Shown here piece after piece: positions 35,450 through 48,340 of a stretch of 64,000 bases of DNA. Location of the stretch: assembly GCA_951812925.1 (NCBI GenBank), contig OX638372.1:11003410-11067409 (forward strand), in the 5' to 3' direction. The position numbers and the translations under genes are program-made. The notes under the pieces were generated by a model. The model ran no database searches. It had not been told where the DNA came from and was given only the letters and a program-made list of their open reading frames with translations. How positions within the stretch are numbered: the first letter of the stretch is position 1; each line of letters opens with the position of its first letter. The DNA comes from Calliopum simillimum (lineage: Eukaryota > Arthropoda > Insecta > Diptera > Lauxaniidae).

Positions 35450-37480
35450 TCACAATTTTTTTTTTTTTAATTCTTGACATTTTGACTTAAGCTTTCCCTG
35501 GGTCTCGAGCATTGAAGTCTATTTTACCGAAAGATCTAGCGAACTGATCAACCGGTCTGAACGAGCATCCACAGTGACGCAACAGTTCGCTGGAATGAAA
35601 CATTTAAGTATTGCTAGCCCGACTGAATGGAATGTTTTCATCAAATAGCAAAAACCCATTTGTATAATGAAGTGATATAAGCCCTAAAAATCACATGGAA
35701 TGAACGGCAGAGAAAAAAGACAAATAGCCCAAAAGGAAGCTTTTTAAAACCAATTTGGGGAATTTGACCCAAATGAACTGAAATAATTTGCACGATTTAA
35801 TAAAGAATATTTGACTTTAGAGCAGCCTGTGCCAAATCAAACAGCATGTGGTGAAAAGAAAAAACAACGAGAATTCCTGAAAATATTATAGAAACTAGCT
35901 ATAATCGAAAGCAATTATCAGAAATGTCGAGGTAATAGACGCTGTGCTTATAAATTGTTCAATATTGTTTTGATTGCAGTGCGTTATGGTTAAAATGTTG
36001 ATGATAGTTTCAACTAATATAACTTATGGATCCTGTTTTAAGAAAAGTGAAATCTTGTGATAAATTTAATAAAATTATAATTAAATAAAACTTTTTCAAC
36101 AAGATTGATGTTATATTTTGCCATATTTGTTACTCCACAATAAAAATTACTTCAAATTTACAATATATACTCTTAGGTATGATGTGTACAAATTTTTTTC
36201 ATTCAAGAATTTCTATTCCAAACAATACTACTACACTCTAACAATACTTCCGCCTGCAGTCATCATAAATTTAATGCTGGTGATGTTTAATTTTCTACCA
36301 TCTGCCTACCCATATAATTTGTGAGAGGAGGGCAACTGAAAAACACACGTTTCCAAAAAAGATGGATCGTTATCTAGGAAGATAATTTTACGTCACAAGT
36401 GTAACGTAAAGGAAGGTGTAGAGGTAGAAGAAAGAGCAAGAATAAATTGCTTAAAATTTCATTAGAAGCCCTTAAGTTTGAACAAACAGAGTCTCAGAAC
36501 AACAAAAAATTCTACAAAACATACCAGCCAACATATATCAAGTCTCTTAAGAATGAAGTTGGCCGCATTAAAGTTTTTTTTTTATTATAATTTGGGCTAC
36601 AAATTAAGGTCGTATTGTTGTGCTAATGGCCACCCTCAACTTGAAGTTTGCTGCCTAAAAGTATGCAACATTTAAATTTACTAAGAAATATTTTTAAAGT
36701 AAATTCGCACGTTTGTTTTCCATATCCATAGAAAGGAAGTGGTGGGTGGAAGCTGACTGCTACTAAGCAACTGTTTTACGACGTTTGGTCTTGTCTTAAG
36801 TGTCTAAGGTGTTCGTGCGTCGTCATCTACCTTTTATACATTTGACGAAGATTTAAGTTGCTGAGGTGCTTAAAATTTATTTAGGATTTTATTATAACAC
36901 CGACGAAGGGTGATGATGACGCAATCTTTGTAATAAAAATTTAAGCATTTATAATTGTTTAGCGTTTTATGCGTTAAATAAACGTGCGGAGGTTTGAACT
37001 AGCAACTAAAAAACAGCTGGACACTTTGTGGCCTTTTAAATTTGGTAATTAAATGGTTTAAATCTTTATAAGCTGACTCTTCTTACTTAAGTTTGATTTA
37101 ATGCACAGCAGTTGGCAGTTTGGCTTAATTTAAGTAGATGCAAAAATTCTAATGAAAACTTAGAGGTCAAAGAAATTAAAAATTTATGTAAGAAAACTTG
37201 AACTTGCGCTCAAAATTATGCAATTTTTAATTAAAAAAAAAAAATATTTTAATAATTAAGTGCTGAATTGGTAAAATGTTGCTTGTAATTACTGGATCAA
37301 GTTTAAAGTTCCAATTTTCGAGTATTTCGGCTGGTATTTTTCAAATGACACGAGTGATGTTAATTTCCAACCTCTCAATCCAATTCCTCACGGATTTTAT
37401 ATAGGCACAAAAAGTCTTTGGGTGTATTTTCAAATGATTTAAGTGGCCAATCTACTAATCTAAAGCATGAAATTTTCTGT
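35450..37480. other. No gene recognised
   Basis: A+T-rich sequence with poly-T/poly-A tracts and chance frames (36118-36324, 36478-36675). Confidence 0.45.
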
Positions 37481-37514
37481 TTACCGAACCGTTTTCGTAT
37501 TAAAAGCATGGTTT

Positions 37515-37708
37515 AACGAACTACGTAGTAAGAGTGTCTTTTTGTTGGAACCAAATGCCATCGAGATTTCGATCTTCAATTTCAGGCAACATATATGTAG
37601 TTCTTTAGCATGCCGCGACGATCTGGTCTGCCTCATTTTTGTCGAAACGAGGATCGTTGATCCCACCAGCCCATAAACCACACCAAGCTATTGTTTTGTC
37701 TAGGTATA
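37515..37708 (-). pseudogene. Degenerate mariner transposase scrap (DD41D-like)
   Basis: Minus strand reads LDKTIAWCGLWAGGINDPRF, then DKNEADQIVAA, a stop, and YMLPEIEDRNLDGIWFQQ. The spacing and the phrases WCG-W-GGI and IWFQQ match the catalytic core of DD41D mariners such as the 17.4 kb copy, but the aspartate after WFQQ is replaced (KDT). No terminal repeats were found. Confidence 0.6.
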
Positions 37709-37719
37709 ATGGGATCTCT

Positions 37720-38380
37720 CAAAAATCTTTTGAATTTTTTTTTTCACCATAAAAATAAGGCAACTAATGTAGCTATTAAGCCAGAAAATGGCATAATTGC
37801 TGAACAAATTTTTTGATAGTAAATCTTTTTCAAGATTTTCAAGATCCCGAAGACTGAATAGTTGCCGTAGTATTTATTATTATTTGAAAGCTTTTCCTTA
37901 TCTTTTGTACAGCCGTTTTCCCTATCAGAATAGTTTCAAAATATTTTGAGAATTTGGCATTCCTGATTGGTTCCAAAGATTCCTCACACCTAACGTAGTC
38001 TAGGAAATGTATGTCCAGTAATAAGTAGGTGTCACGTTTTTTCTAGGCTTTCCATTAAATCCCCACTTGCCTTTTTTAATGGTTGAAAAGCCATTTCAGT
38101 GGTCTTTTGTAAATGACGGTCTTTTGTAAATGGAAGTGTTTCAATCCCCTCACTGTACTCTCTCCTTGATGACTGGACAAATCAGTGTCATCCATACTGC
38201 TGCCTAGTTCATGAATTTTAGTTTTGCGCGCTCCCAGGGTTTTAGTGTTGGTACCGAAGTTTTTAGCCCAACTAAGTTTACCTTGATGAAATGCCAAACA
38301 ATCTTATATAAAGAAATCAACCGATTTGTTTTTTTTTTATTGGAAAAGTTGTGAGGATGAGCAGTGCATGGTGTTATATT
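37720..38380. other. No gene recognised
   Basis: No supportable coding or repeat structure beyond a short tandem gtcttttgtaaatg duplication at 38101-38132. Confidence 0.4.
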
Positions 38381-38384
38381 TTTT

Positions 38385-38720
38385 TTTTTTTTAAATGGGT
38401 GGTGCTACGCCCCTTTTTGAAAAAAACGCCCTCGCGACTAAGCCACTGCATCGATTCTTACGAAATTTGGTGGGAAGATAGGGTTAGCACTAGGAAGCGA
38501 TAATATAATCATTATGTTTTTCAATGGGTTGTGCCACGCCTCTTAATGGAAAAGGCTCTCGAGTCTAAGCCACTGCATCGATTTTTATGAAATTTAGTAT
38601 GGAGAAAGGGTTAATGCTAAGGAACAATAAAATGAACATTACTCCAAGGAAAGAAATTTAAAACATTTTGTGTTTCATTGCACCCTCGGGGAAGGATATT
38701 AAAGTTTTACAGTGAACAGT
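38385..38720 (+). repeat. Degenerate tandem repeat D, two units
   Basis: Two units of about 140 bp start gggtggtgctacgcccc (38396) and gggttgtgccacgcctc (38526). Each continues to aagccactgcatcgatt and then a cgaaatttggt / tgaaatttagt phrase. Related to the larger array at 45 kb. Confidence 0.7.
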
Positions 38721-38729
38721 GCCACGCCT

Positions 38730-40125
38730 AACGAATATATATGAAGACTGCTTTTTCTTAAGTTTACAGCTGCGTATTCTCTTTCAAGTCAAATTTTTTT
38801 TTTTTAAATCTGGGGACTATCCTACGGCATAATTTTAAGCAATTAAAGCGAAATTTAATTTAATATCCATCAAACAAAAATAAAATTTTATTTTATTTTA
38901 AATTTCAAAAGTTTTTATTTGTGCTTTTTATTCTTGCTATTTAACTCTGCAATCTCTCATTAACTTTAACGAACCATAAAAACTTTTGGTCACCTTTGCT
39001 GCAGTGCTGCCATTTTTGTAGTCTGCTTTAAAAAGTTTTGCTGCATAAATTCGTCATGCTTGCAGTAAAGTTTTGTTTCGCCAGGGTTGCCATTATTATT
39101 TTTTTACTCACAGAATTTAAAAGCAGATTAAGCAAAACAGGTTGAATATAAACGTGCAGTAAAGAAAAAAATTAAGCTTACTTCAAAGGTCTGAAAGATT
39201 ACCTACTTAAAAATTTTTTAAAATTTATTTCAGTTAAATAGTCATGGCTATTGCAGAAGTCGTAGCAATTTTCTATCTTTCGCATCCATCAAACATATTA
39301 AATTAAAGCATTTGAGACAGAAGACACATACAAACTTAAGTGGAACCAAAAAGCATATTTTCATAATCACTTGCAAAGACTTTAACCCAATTTGCAACAC
39401 AAAAATTAGATTCTTACAAAAAAGTAAGGAGGAGACACCTCCTTCCCAAAGCAAAATACGACGAATAACAGGAACAACAACCTTTAATTGCAACACAAAT
39501 GACAATCATTAGAGTTGACCTTCTTAAAAGTAATTAAAAGTGACCCTCAAGGATAATGGCATGTAATTTCTCAATTCGGACGATGTAAAAGTAGATACTC
39601 ATGTGCACCAGCAGTAGCAGCAACCAAGCCACGTAGCCGAGCTGTGTAATGCAAAAACTTTTGCAAACAAATCATGAACGAAACGAATGACCAGACCATG
39701 CCAGAGCTAAGAGGTTAACTTAACCAAGTGAGCCTTTTAATGTGTCTAAAGGTATTTAACTTGGCTAAGATTCATCTTAACTGACACATTTGTATGTATG
39801 CATGCATGCTGGTTTAGATGCTCTGAGCTACTGGTCATACCACAACAACAACAGGAACTAAAATATAAACATACAAATATACATACATCCTCATATTCAT
39901 ATACAAAAGTCCATGCATAGTTAAGAAGCAAAGTGTCAAAATGTTTGGTGTAGAAATTGTTGTTATTGCTATTGTTGTTTTTGTTGCAGTGGTAATTTAT
40001 TTTGCACACGTTGACCCCCAATGGCAAAAATCATAGTGACAGTAGAAACAACAACAACATGGTGACAGTGACATGTCAAAATTCATTGTCGAAAAAGTGA
40101 CCAAAACATTTACTCACATATAGTT
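38730..40125. other. No gene recognised
   Basis: A+T-rich DNA with short frames on both strands at 39248-39512 that are mirror images of one another and a (caa)n tract near 39840 and 40045. No domain or splice evidence. Confidence 0.45.
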
Positions 40126-40131
40126 GCATTA

Positions 40132-40245
40132 GGGTGGTTCGAAAAATTGCTTAATAATTACACTTTACAAAACGAAAATTTGAATGAAATCTCAATAATT
40201 TTTCTTGACTAATTTAAGGTCGCTATTTTTGAATCTATCAGGTAT
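40132..40245 (+). repeat. Dispersed repeat B, copy 3
   Basis: gggtggttcgaaaaattg leads into acgaaaatttgaatgaaatc, ataatttttcttgac, ggtcgctatttttgaatc and tatcaggtatg, the same block order as at 7120. Confidence 0.55.
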
Positions 40246-40972
40246 GAGAACGAAGCATACGGGGTATCTCACACTTTTTTTTTTTTTTTTTTTTGAGTGA
40301 AATTGATCTGCCTAAAAGCCCATTTAAACCATTTCCATCGTACTTAATGCTTGAGAAAAAGTTTCACACATTAAACGTAGAACATTTTTTTCCTCAAGTA
40401 ACCTTTTCCCCTGACACCCTCTTATTGCCTTTTTTGGGGTATTTTCAAAGCCCGTTTTTGAGAATTTGGCCATAACATGTAAGCGATTCGGAAAACTATC
40501 ATGACCTTTTCGAGAAAAAATGTGACCCATAAAAAATAGTTGGGGTCATTAAAATATCAAAACATTGACAATGTTGCCAACTCATTGAAAAAACATGAAC
40601 AATTTTTTAATTCTTATATGAAATTAAATTTTTTGTACAAAATACTGGCGGCAACATTGTTCAGAGTCGAAGCAATGCGAAATTGCAGAAGTAATGCGGA
40701 ATTTTTGACAATGTGACAAATGTCAAACTTACACAACTCGCACTTTCGCAACGACGCAAGGGCATTGCGCACCAACGCGTGAATACCCCTACTGTAGTTA
40801 TAGTATACTAGAAAAGGCTAATTTAGTGACAAAATTAGATTTTGCTCTCTCCTTTGTGCCTCTGCTTTGTTTGCGCTCTATCTCTCTCTCCCGCGAGAAC
40901 GTATGAAATCTGCAACAATCCTGGGTTACCAATGCGTTGCAATTTGCAAGTGTTACCATATCATTAAGCTAT

Positions 40973-41557
40973 AAACCAGAAGCCTGAGAATTCCGTTTTT
41001 TGGAGGAAGCGTGGCAGAAATGTCAAAAATTATCTTACGCTTATCCTTGACCAAAAACCTTCTTATTAGGAGTTGCAGTGCATCCCTTTATCCAGATTAA
41101 CACCTTGCCAGTATGTTGCTTGAGATAACTCGTCTGCACGTCGTACAAATTCCTCCACTGAGGATCGTTTGTGTTCCGAAGACTTTGGCACTGCTTAGCC
41201 TAATGTAAAACAGGAAAAAACCAAACTGGATAGCGCCCACATGAAAGAAAACAAAAACTGTTTTGGTGCTCAAATTTTATGATGAACTTTTTATTGAGTA
41301 TTAGACTTTAATTTTTATTTATTGATTTTACAATTAAACTTTATTCGGTATGAGAATTAAAACTTTTAATTTTTATAATGCAGCCAATGCTGTTTCAAAG
41401 GTTTTTAATAAACGAAGGATAAAATGAAAGAGAAGAACAAAATAATTTGACAGCTATGAGCAGTGAGGCATTGTTTAATTCAGCAATGGAGTTGCATTGC
41501 CAACTACGGGGAATTTATCCCTATTTTTGGGGATGATGCGTGTTCGCATAAACATGT
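40973..41557 (-). repeat. Duplicated unit A, copy 2 (uninterrupted)
   Basis: Collinear, inverted, with 7232-8433 minus its insertion. It reads through the site where the non-LTR element sits in copy 1. It carries a short open frame described separately. No terminal repeats or poly-A were seen, so the way it moved is unclear. Confidence 0.75.
41066..41242 (-). pseudogene. Possible small secreted-peptide frame with in-frame TAA
   Basis: Minus-strand ATG at 41242 gives MWALSSLVFSCFTLG, a hydrophobic signal-peptide-like start, then TAA at 41195-41197. In the same phase follow AVPKSSEHKRSSVEEFVR and YWQGVNLDKGMHCNS to a double stop at 41066. Copy 1 at 7.5-8.3 kb shares the TAA and retains EEFV and ATYWQGV in the same phase. 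The length and continuity suggest descent from a coding gene of about 58 codons, but the shared TAA means both copies are non-coding now, or the two parts are read differently. I do not recognise the family. Confidence 0.35.
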
Positions 41558-41839
41558 ACAGTAGTATTTCTACTCGCACGTTTTACACTGACCTGAAGTA
41601 TTCGTTTGTGTAAAATGAAGTACACTGAAGTATTTGTTGGCATCAAGTATAATTTTGGCAATAATCGAACGTTTTAGTATCAAAATGAAATCAGTGTACA
41701 GTGAAGATTTGAGTGTTGAATTATTTTAATCAAATACTTCAGTTCAGTGTAAAATGTGAGAGTAAAAAAAAGGGCACTATATTTTGAAATGTCTTGTACA
41801 GGCTCCTAATAGGCAATAATGATAGTCTAGATAAATAAC

Positions 41840-43605
41840 AACGACTTTAAAAGTTGCAACAAAAACATTTTTTCACAACACCCTTACAAACACATACATA
41901 CACACAAAAAAGCTGTCATACATGCATAAAAGTGTTACTGTGTCGACACTTTTTGGCATTTCCTTAAGGGCCCAAAAGTTGGTATGTTGTGAATAAGCAC
42001 ACAGTATGTTGGTGGTGTCCGTTGGTCTTCAACACCCACAACAACGCATCGCTTTGCATGACACGCTTCTTCAACGAAGCACATGAAAGAGGGAAAAAAA
42101 ATCAAAAGGAATCAAAAAAGAAAAAAAAGAGTACGCCAAAACCAAAATGCAAAGAAGCAGCATTTCATTTAACATGAAAATGGAAGGGTGGGATTTAATT
42201 GACCAAGAAGAAACATAAACTTTTGTTCAACGATGCTGAAAACATTTGACCCTGATTTCATGAGTCAGCAAACAGGGTCGTTCTCAAATTGGGGTTACAA
42301 AAACAACAGCAACAATGTAGTTTTGCCGGATCGTTGCTGGTTGGTGTTGCAAATGATTTTAAATGCGTTTAAATATTTTCCGGCTACGCTAAAATTATCT
42401 TTTCTTTTTTTTTCTTTTTTTATTCTACATCACCAACATCATTGCCATACCGCTACCACTTGTTAAGTTGGAAATTATATGGGTTGTCTTCTTGGTTAGA
42501 AAAGAAGGAAGGAAATGAAAAGTTGGCAGTCTCTTGGCAAATATGTTAAGTTTACTAGGTTTATATGAAATAATCTAAGCGGTTTTGATTTTGTTACGAA
42601 GTTTGGGAACTTTGCCTCTTTTATCGAACATAAATGGTCGCAGTGGGTTGTCATTCATTGAAGATGGATGCTCTTCATTGATAGTTTAGACTACAATTTG
42701 TGAGAATGAAACCTATCAGTTCCTTGTACAAGTTTGGGCTACGTGGCACGTCTTCTCGAAAAAACCCACAATCCTGAATGTTTCTTGGTATCTTAATTAA
42801 TGAGAGGTCATTATACTGAGCATTTATTTAGCACATCTCTGTAAATTTTTATAAAAATCTGAGAGCCCAAATGCAAATTTAAAAAAATTTGATATTGAAT
42901 CGATCACATACATTTGTGTAGCTTTTGAATTGGCTATAAATGCACACATTTAAAAATTTTAAATATATTTTATGACCATGAAATTTTTGCACTAACTACT
43001 TATGCAAATTAATTGCTTCAATACAATCTGAAAAAAAAAAAATTAAATAAAGTTCATATGCTGCCTGATTGCGACAAAATGAGTTTCCGGTTGTAAACAC
43101 AAATAAACATACACTTAAATACATCGACATATACATATGTGCATCAGCGACTGCGTGTGTGCGTGACATTAATGCTGATAAGCTTTAAAGTGTATCGTAT
43201 AAAGTCAACGGAAAATAAAAAAAAAACACAAAAATTGCAGCAACATGTATAATGTGTAAATAGTTGGCAACGCTGCATATTAAAAGTGTGCTACAATAAT
43301 TAATAAAATCACAAAATTGTTTCGCGCGCCACAATGTATGCAATGATTTTTTTTTTTTTTTTTTTTTTTTGCAGTGATTTATTTTATAATAACAAATGTG
43401 TTTGTAAATGAATTGTTTTTGTTTTTTGTGAAAAATTAATTTGTGTTTTTGTTGTTGTTATAATTCACTGTTGTATTTGTTGTTCAACAAGCGGCTAATT
43501 GCTGTTAATCAATTGTTAACATTTAATGAATTGTTTTTGTGCTAAAACTGTGGATTTGTTGCGCAGAAAAAATTTAAGTTTAACTTTTAATTTTTTTTTT
43601 CTCAC
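41840..43605. other. No gene recognised
   Basis: A+T-rich, with poly-T at 43348-43370 and ttg-rich tracts near 43420-43480. Frames at 41989-42177 and 42233-42466 end in low-complexity lysine or phenylalanine runs and are not called. Confidence 0.45.
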
Positions 43606-43609
43606 ATGT

Positions 43610-44693
43610 ACATTAGACCGCGTCGATTTTGTATGAAGCAAAATAAAATCATCCCGAAACCAACTCAAAAATAAGAGGGACTCTTAAAAACGATATCTGC
43701 ATAATTTTTTATTTTTTTCATTCTGAGAAAAACCAATGGAGTACTTTTGATTCTGCTGAAGTCCCATTATGGCTAAAAAAACATGTTTTTTCGCCATAAC
43801 ATTTTTTTTTTTATTACAAAATGGACACCCAAAGATTCTTTAGGAAAAAGACTATTTTTCTAAAAAAATGTTGGCGCTTAAAAATTAAAATTTTTTTCTT
43901 GTTGATATAGATAATATTCGCATCCCAAAATCGATTTTTTTACGTTTTTCAAATACGCGGTGAAAAAAACATTTTTTACTCAAAAGCGAGGCATCTAACG
44001 AAAAAAGTTTATACGGCAAAAAATGCTTAGAATTGTCAAAAAAATACGTGTGAATTTTTTCAGAATTTTTGGATTTTTTTTTTTATTTTTTAAAAAAATT
44101 TATCAAATAAAGTTTTCTGCTGTTAAGCTCAATTTTGTCAGCAAAATGCTAGGTTTACTCCAAAACAAGGCATATATGAAAAAATTTCTCATCACAAAAA
44201 ATTTTTCAAAGAACTGGTGTGATTTTTTTCAGAATTTTTGAACTTTTTTTATATTTTATTTTGTTGACCTAATTTTGAAAAAATATAAAGCATACAAGCA
44301 TTTTTTGCCGGATATTCTTTTTTTCGAAAGTTCCCTTGCTTTTTAGTAAAAAATCGTTTTTCTAAACTCGTCATTGAAAAACGGAAAAAAATCGATTTTT
44401 GGAACCGAATTATTGTCTATAACCCCCAAAAAAAAAAAAAAAAATTTGTAAACTCCAAAATTTTATAAGAACATAATCTTTATTTCTAAAGCACTCTTGG
44501 GTATGCATATTCTAATGAAAAAAAAATGTTATGACCAAAAAATATGTTTTTTTAGCCAAAATAGGTCACCAGTAGAATGAAAAGTGCTTTCCCATAATGA
44601 AAAAAAAAAAATGATGCAGATATCGTTTATAAGAGTCCCTCTTACTTTTGAGTTGATTTCGGGATGCATCTAAATTGCGACCCGGTCTAATGT
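43610..44693. mobile_element. Foldback family C, copy 2 (complete)
   Basis: Left end acattagaccgcgtcg (43610) and right end inverted acattagaccgggtcg (44693). Long arms also share agagggactcttaaaaacga / agagggactcttataaacga and aacatgttttttcgcc / aacatatttttttagcc. About 1.08 kb. Internal paired phrases such as aaaatcgattttttt recur. No transposase frame. Confidence 0.82.
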
Positions 44694-44989
44694 ACATACA
44701 TTCGTTTTTTGCTTATATGTACCCCAGGGGAAAAGAAGCTCTTCAAAAGGCTTTCTGAAGTGCTTCTTTTACAGTCATAAGCGCTTTCGCTTCATACTTT
44801 CTTTTTCACATTGCATATCCTAGGATGCAAGCGTTCTGAAGCTTACCGCAGCCCTCTAGAAAAGGCACTTTAAAACGCTTATTTTTAATGTGGCGCTAAG
44901 TGCTGTCTCAATTAAAAAAAAAACTAGTAAGGGTGTAAAATTTGGCCTGGCCAAACATTAAATACCCTACACTGCAGTATTTTTCAAAT

Positions 44990-45860
44990 TTTGCTCATAT
45001 GGGAGGTGCTACGCCATCTTGTCCGAGTTCACCCAGTTTCTGTTCAGAACTTGAATTTATAGTTTTTAGTGTCTGAGTGAAAAACTTTTTCAGTAAAGCG
45101 TTTGAAGCTTTTGCTTATATAGGAGGTGCCACGCCCTCTTGTCCGAGTTCGTCTAGTTTTAGCTTAGAGCGTGCATTTATAGTATTTAGTATTTGAGCGA
45201 GATTTGGTTGGATTATCTCAAAAAACTGTTTCAGTATAGCATTTTGAAACTTTTGCTTATGTGGGAGGTGCCACGCCCCCTTGTCCGATTTCACCCAATT
45301 TTTGTTGAGAGCTTTCATTTATGAATTTTAGTGTCTGAGTCAAATTTGGTTCGAATATCTCAAAAAACGCTTTCAGTATAGCGTTTTTCAGCATTTGATT
45401 CCATGGGAGGTGCCACGCCTTCTTGTCCAAATTTGTTCAGTTTTTCTCAGAGTTTGCGCTTACAATTTTTAGTATTTATGCGTATTTTGGTTGCATTGTC
45501 GTGAAAAATACTCCTAAAATTGCATTTTGAATATATTTTTTGTATGGGCGGTAGGCGTGTCCGTTAACTGATTTCGCTCATTTTCAATCCCCCGAGCTAA
45601 CTTTGGTGACGAAGGCAGTGTACCAAATTTCATTGAACTATCTTGCTCAGTTTTCCCAAAAAGTGTATTTCAACACACAGCCAGCCACCCAGCCAGCCAG
45701 CCACCCAGCCAGCCAGCCAGACAGACGGACATGGCTATATCGACTCAGGAGGTGACGCTGATCAAGAATATATATACTTTTCTATATCTGCCACGCCTCC
45801 TTCTCTGCGTTACAAACGGAAGGACAAAGTGAATATACCCTGGGTGTAGGGTATAAAAAC
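44990..45860 (+). repeat. Imperfect tandem repeat D array with adjoining dispersed-repeat tail
   Basis: Four units of 120-140 bp start near 44990, 45110, 45250 and 45390, each with gggaggtgccacgcc then cttgtccgagttc and a tttagtgtctgag phrase. A divergent fifth (gggcggtaggcgtgtccg) is at 45546. Then come gtaccaaatttcattgaac, a (ccag)n microsatellite at 45680-45722, gacggacatggctatatcga, gatcaagaatatatatactt and a terminal gggtgtagggtataa. This tail is a widespread signature of interspersed repeats in higher flies (known to me from Drosophila genomes). The open frame at 45643-45849 is a by-product. Confidence 0.85.
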
Positions 45861-45865
45861 AAACT

Positions 45866-45950
45866 GACCGCGCTAGCATTCGAACCGCGGATCGTCCGAG
45901 TGATAGACTGAAGTATATAACATATTTCTACTTATAATTATAAACTTGTT
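45866..45950 (-). repeat. tRNA-like/SINE fragment with pol III B box
   Basis: Minus strand gatccgcggttcgaatgc contains a good B box (ggttcgaatgc). No full cloverleaf can be folded. Immediately follows repeat D tail. Confidence 0.3.
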
Positions 45951-46159
45951 AGACCTCTAGAGCACTAATTTACTCGTATATGATGAAAAAGTATGAAATT
46001 TGTACATAAAGAAAATGTCTCACCAAACAGAATATGATGTTTTAGTGCTTCCTACAGCATTACAAGGCATCTTTGTGTGTTCAATTACAATTCAATTAAA
46101 CAAAAACAAATAATTAAAAAGAAAGGCAAATAAGAAAAAGGGAAAGAAAAATTTAATAA

Positions 46160-46250
46160 AAAAAAATGTCTGGGGTGAGAATCGAACCCCGGTCATGCAG
46201 ACATATAATTTACCAACTTGTATAAAATTGCTTTGTAAGTTCTAGAGTGG
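46160..46250 (-). repeat. tRNA-like/SINE fragment with pol III B box
   Basis: Minus strand ctgcatgaccggggttcg then attctcaccccagaca holds a perfect GTTCGATTC B box. It resembles the 3' half of a tRNA followed by an A+T-rich tail (poly-T). The 5' half is not recognisable. Confidence 0.4.
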
Positions 46251-46259
46251 TTAAAAAAA

Positions 46260-48335
46260 TAAAATACTGCTTGTTAAAGAACTTCTGAAGTATGATGTAA
46301 TATTTTTCACAATTTTTCCATGAGTCTTCTTTTAAATGTTATTAGAAATTTACTGAAAGCCTAAAGCACTTTACTCAATTTTTATTTTTTTTTTTTTTTG
46401 TAAGAAATATATAGTAAAGTTTGGGCCGCGTAACAACTAAGAAATCTTAAGCCAAAATTTAGTACCTCAATAATAATTATCCTTAAAAAATTCTCTGTTC
46501 GATGTTTTTTTTTTTTTAAATTCTTGAAGTCCGCTTATAAAAGTTCCTCTATCTAGTCGCATACTTTACTCAATTTTTCAAAATTTGTCACTTGTACCCT
46601 TTTGCTTCTAACCCCCTCAATTAAACAAATATTTTTTTTTTTATATGTTGTTCTCTTTCTCTTCCTCTCTTTTTCAAAATACTACTCAAATATGGAAACA
46701 AACATATGTACATATCTCTCTAAACAGAATTTGATATTTGAATGTTTACTGCAGCATTACAAAAAATTTTTGAGTAAGCTCTTCTAAATTGCTATGGAAA
46801 CAAGTGCTTTAAAAGTGATTTCTCAAGAAGCGCTGGATATATTTCCCCTTGGATATGTCCATGACACACATATATACATACACACTTTAACATTCATGCA
46901 TACATACAAAACCATAACCATATCTGTCTGCTGCAATTCATTTTGTCAGAGTCGTCTGTTAATCTCTGTTACATTTATCTCACTCATTTGCTCGTTGATT
47001 TTTTTGTTTTTTTCGAAGCCTTTGTCTTGTTGCGCCGCTATATATGCAACGTTTTATTATGTGTAATAATTAAATCATTTTTATGTTGGTATTTTAAATA
47101 AATAAAAAAAATTATCTCTTTTGTCGCATAATTGAATTTTTGAGTAGCATGTTGATATACAACGTACTTGTTTTTTCTCTCATATTCTATGGCCTTATTC
47201 ATTTCAGATTTTTTAGGGGTTTTATTTATTTAAATTTATATTAATGCAATAGTTAAATAAATAAATTTAAAATTCATATAATGAAAATAACTAACTTCAT
47301 TATAATTACTATAATAAAGTGCAGTTTATTGGGGATAACTTACTATATATTTATTTCTTTATTTTTCTGTTCGAATTGTGAAGGAATATTTTTTTTTTTG
47401 TCTATATTTGATATTGTCTCTACTTTATACGCTGCTTATATTGTGCACTATTTATTTCTCTATTGCTGTATTGTATTTTTGTCTTAATGTTGTCGTTAAG
47501 CTGCAAATTTTGTTGTTGACTTTTTCACTGATATTGTGGCTTATGATAAAAAATAAAAAAAATCGAATGACTTACTATAAGTTTTTTTTACTATAGAAAA
47601 AAAAAACAAAATATTGTCACTAGTACCCACCGTATGATTATGTTTTTGTTATTATGTTTTTTTACTTTTTTTATACTGTGCTTTTGGGTGGTTATTACCT
47701 GCAAAGAACCTACATACTTACATACATATCTGACAAATTGTTGTCTCTTCGTCTTTGTCAAATGAAAATTGCTTTTCCACTTGACAAACGCAGATAAATA
47801 GGGATAATAATAATTGCAGTGCGGTTTTTTTTTTCAAAGCATTTCCTCCTTTTTCATTTTTCTCTCTGCCGTTTGTCAACATTTTGTCTTTTGGTTTTGC
47901 TGCAGTTTTAATTGCATTTGAGAATTCTATGCCTTGGGGGAGATGTTGCCAAAAGGTGGACTTTTGCACGCTTGATTGCATTGAAATGGCCCATCAGTTT
48001 GTGTTGTGTTGGGGATGGATGGTTGCAAAAAAATTGCTTTAACTTTACTGTTTGTAAATAAGTTACCTTTGATGATGCTTTATGAACTGGTAATCAACTG
48101 GGTCATGTAGTTCACTATAATGGCTTTGTGGTATATACTTAGTTTAGTTATTAATAATGTAAACAATTAGGTATATTTTTATCTGTATTGTCTGAACTCA
48201 GTTGTTTTTTATAATTTTTGTTGAACTGAAATGGTGTTGGTAGCACTTCTTGAGAAGTCATACCTTCAAGTTTTTTCTTTTCTATAAACTACAGCCCTCT
48301 TACTGTTAGTGATTTCTGTTCCTAGTTTCTGTCAG
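46260..48335. other. No gene recognised
   Basis: A+T-rich. Several phenylalanine/isoleucine-rich frames (46794-47066, 47281-47596) overlap in different phases, which argues against coding. The minus-strand frame at 47718-47981 has no recognisable domain. Confidence 0.45.
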
Positions 48336-48340
48336 ATTTA

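Larger units (their letters stand above)
40780..41830 (-). mobile_element. MITE family E copy, apparently split by duplicated unit A
   Basis: Inverted relative to 50974-51500. Reverse complement begins cctattaggagcctgtacaa (41830), followed by repeated acttcagtgta phrases to about 41558, and resumes at about 40915-40780 with agaggcacaa and gagagagcaaaa blocks that in the 51 kb copy follow directly. The intervening 40973-41557 is unit A. Confidence 0.5.

Noticed and set aside
45643..45849. Open frame with QPPSQPATQPASQTDG
   Set aside because: Translates a (ccag)n microsatellite within a dispersed repeat.
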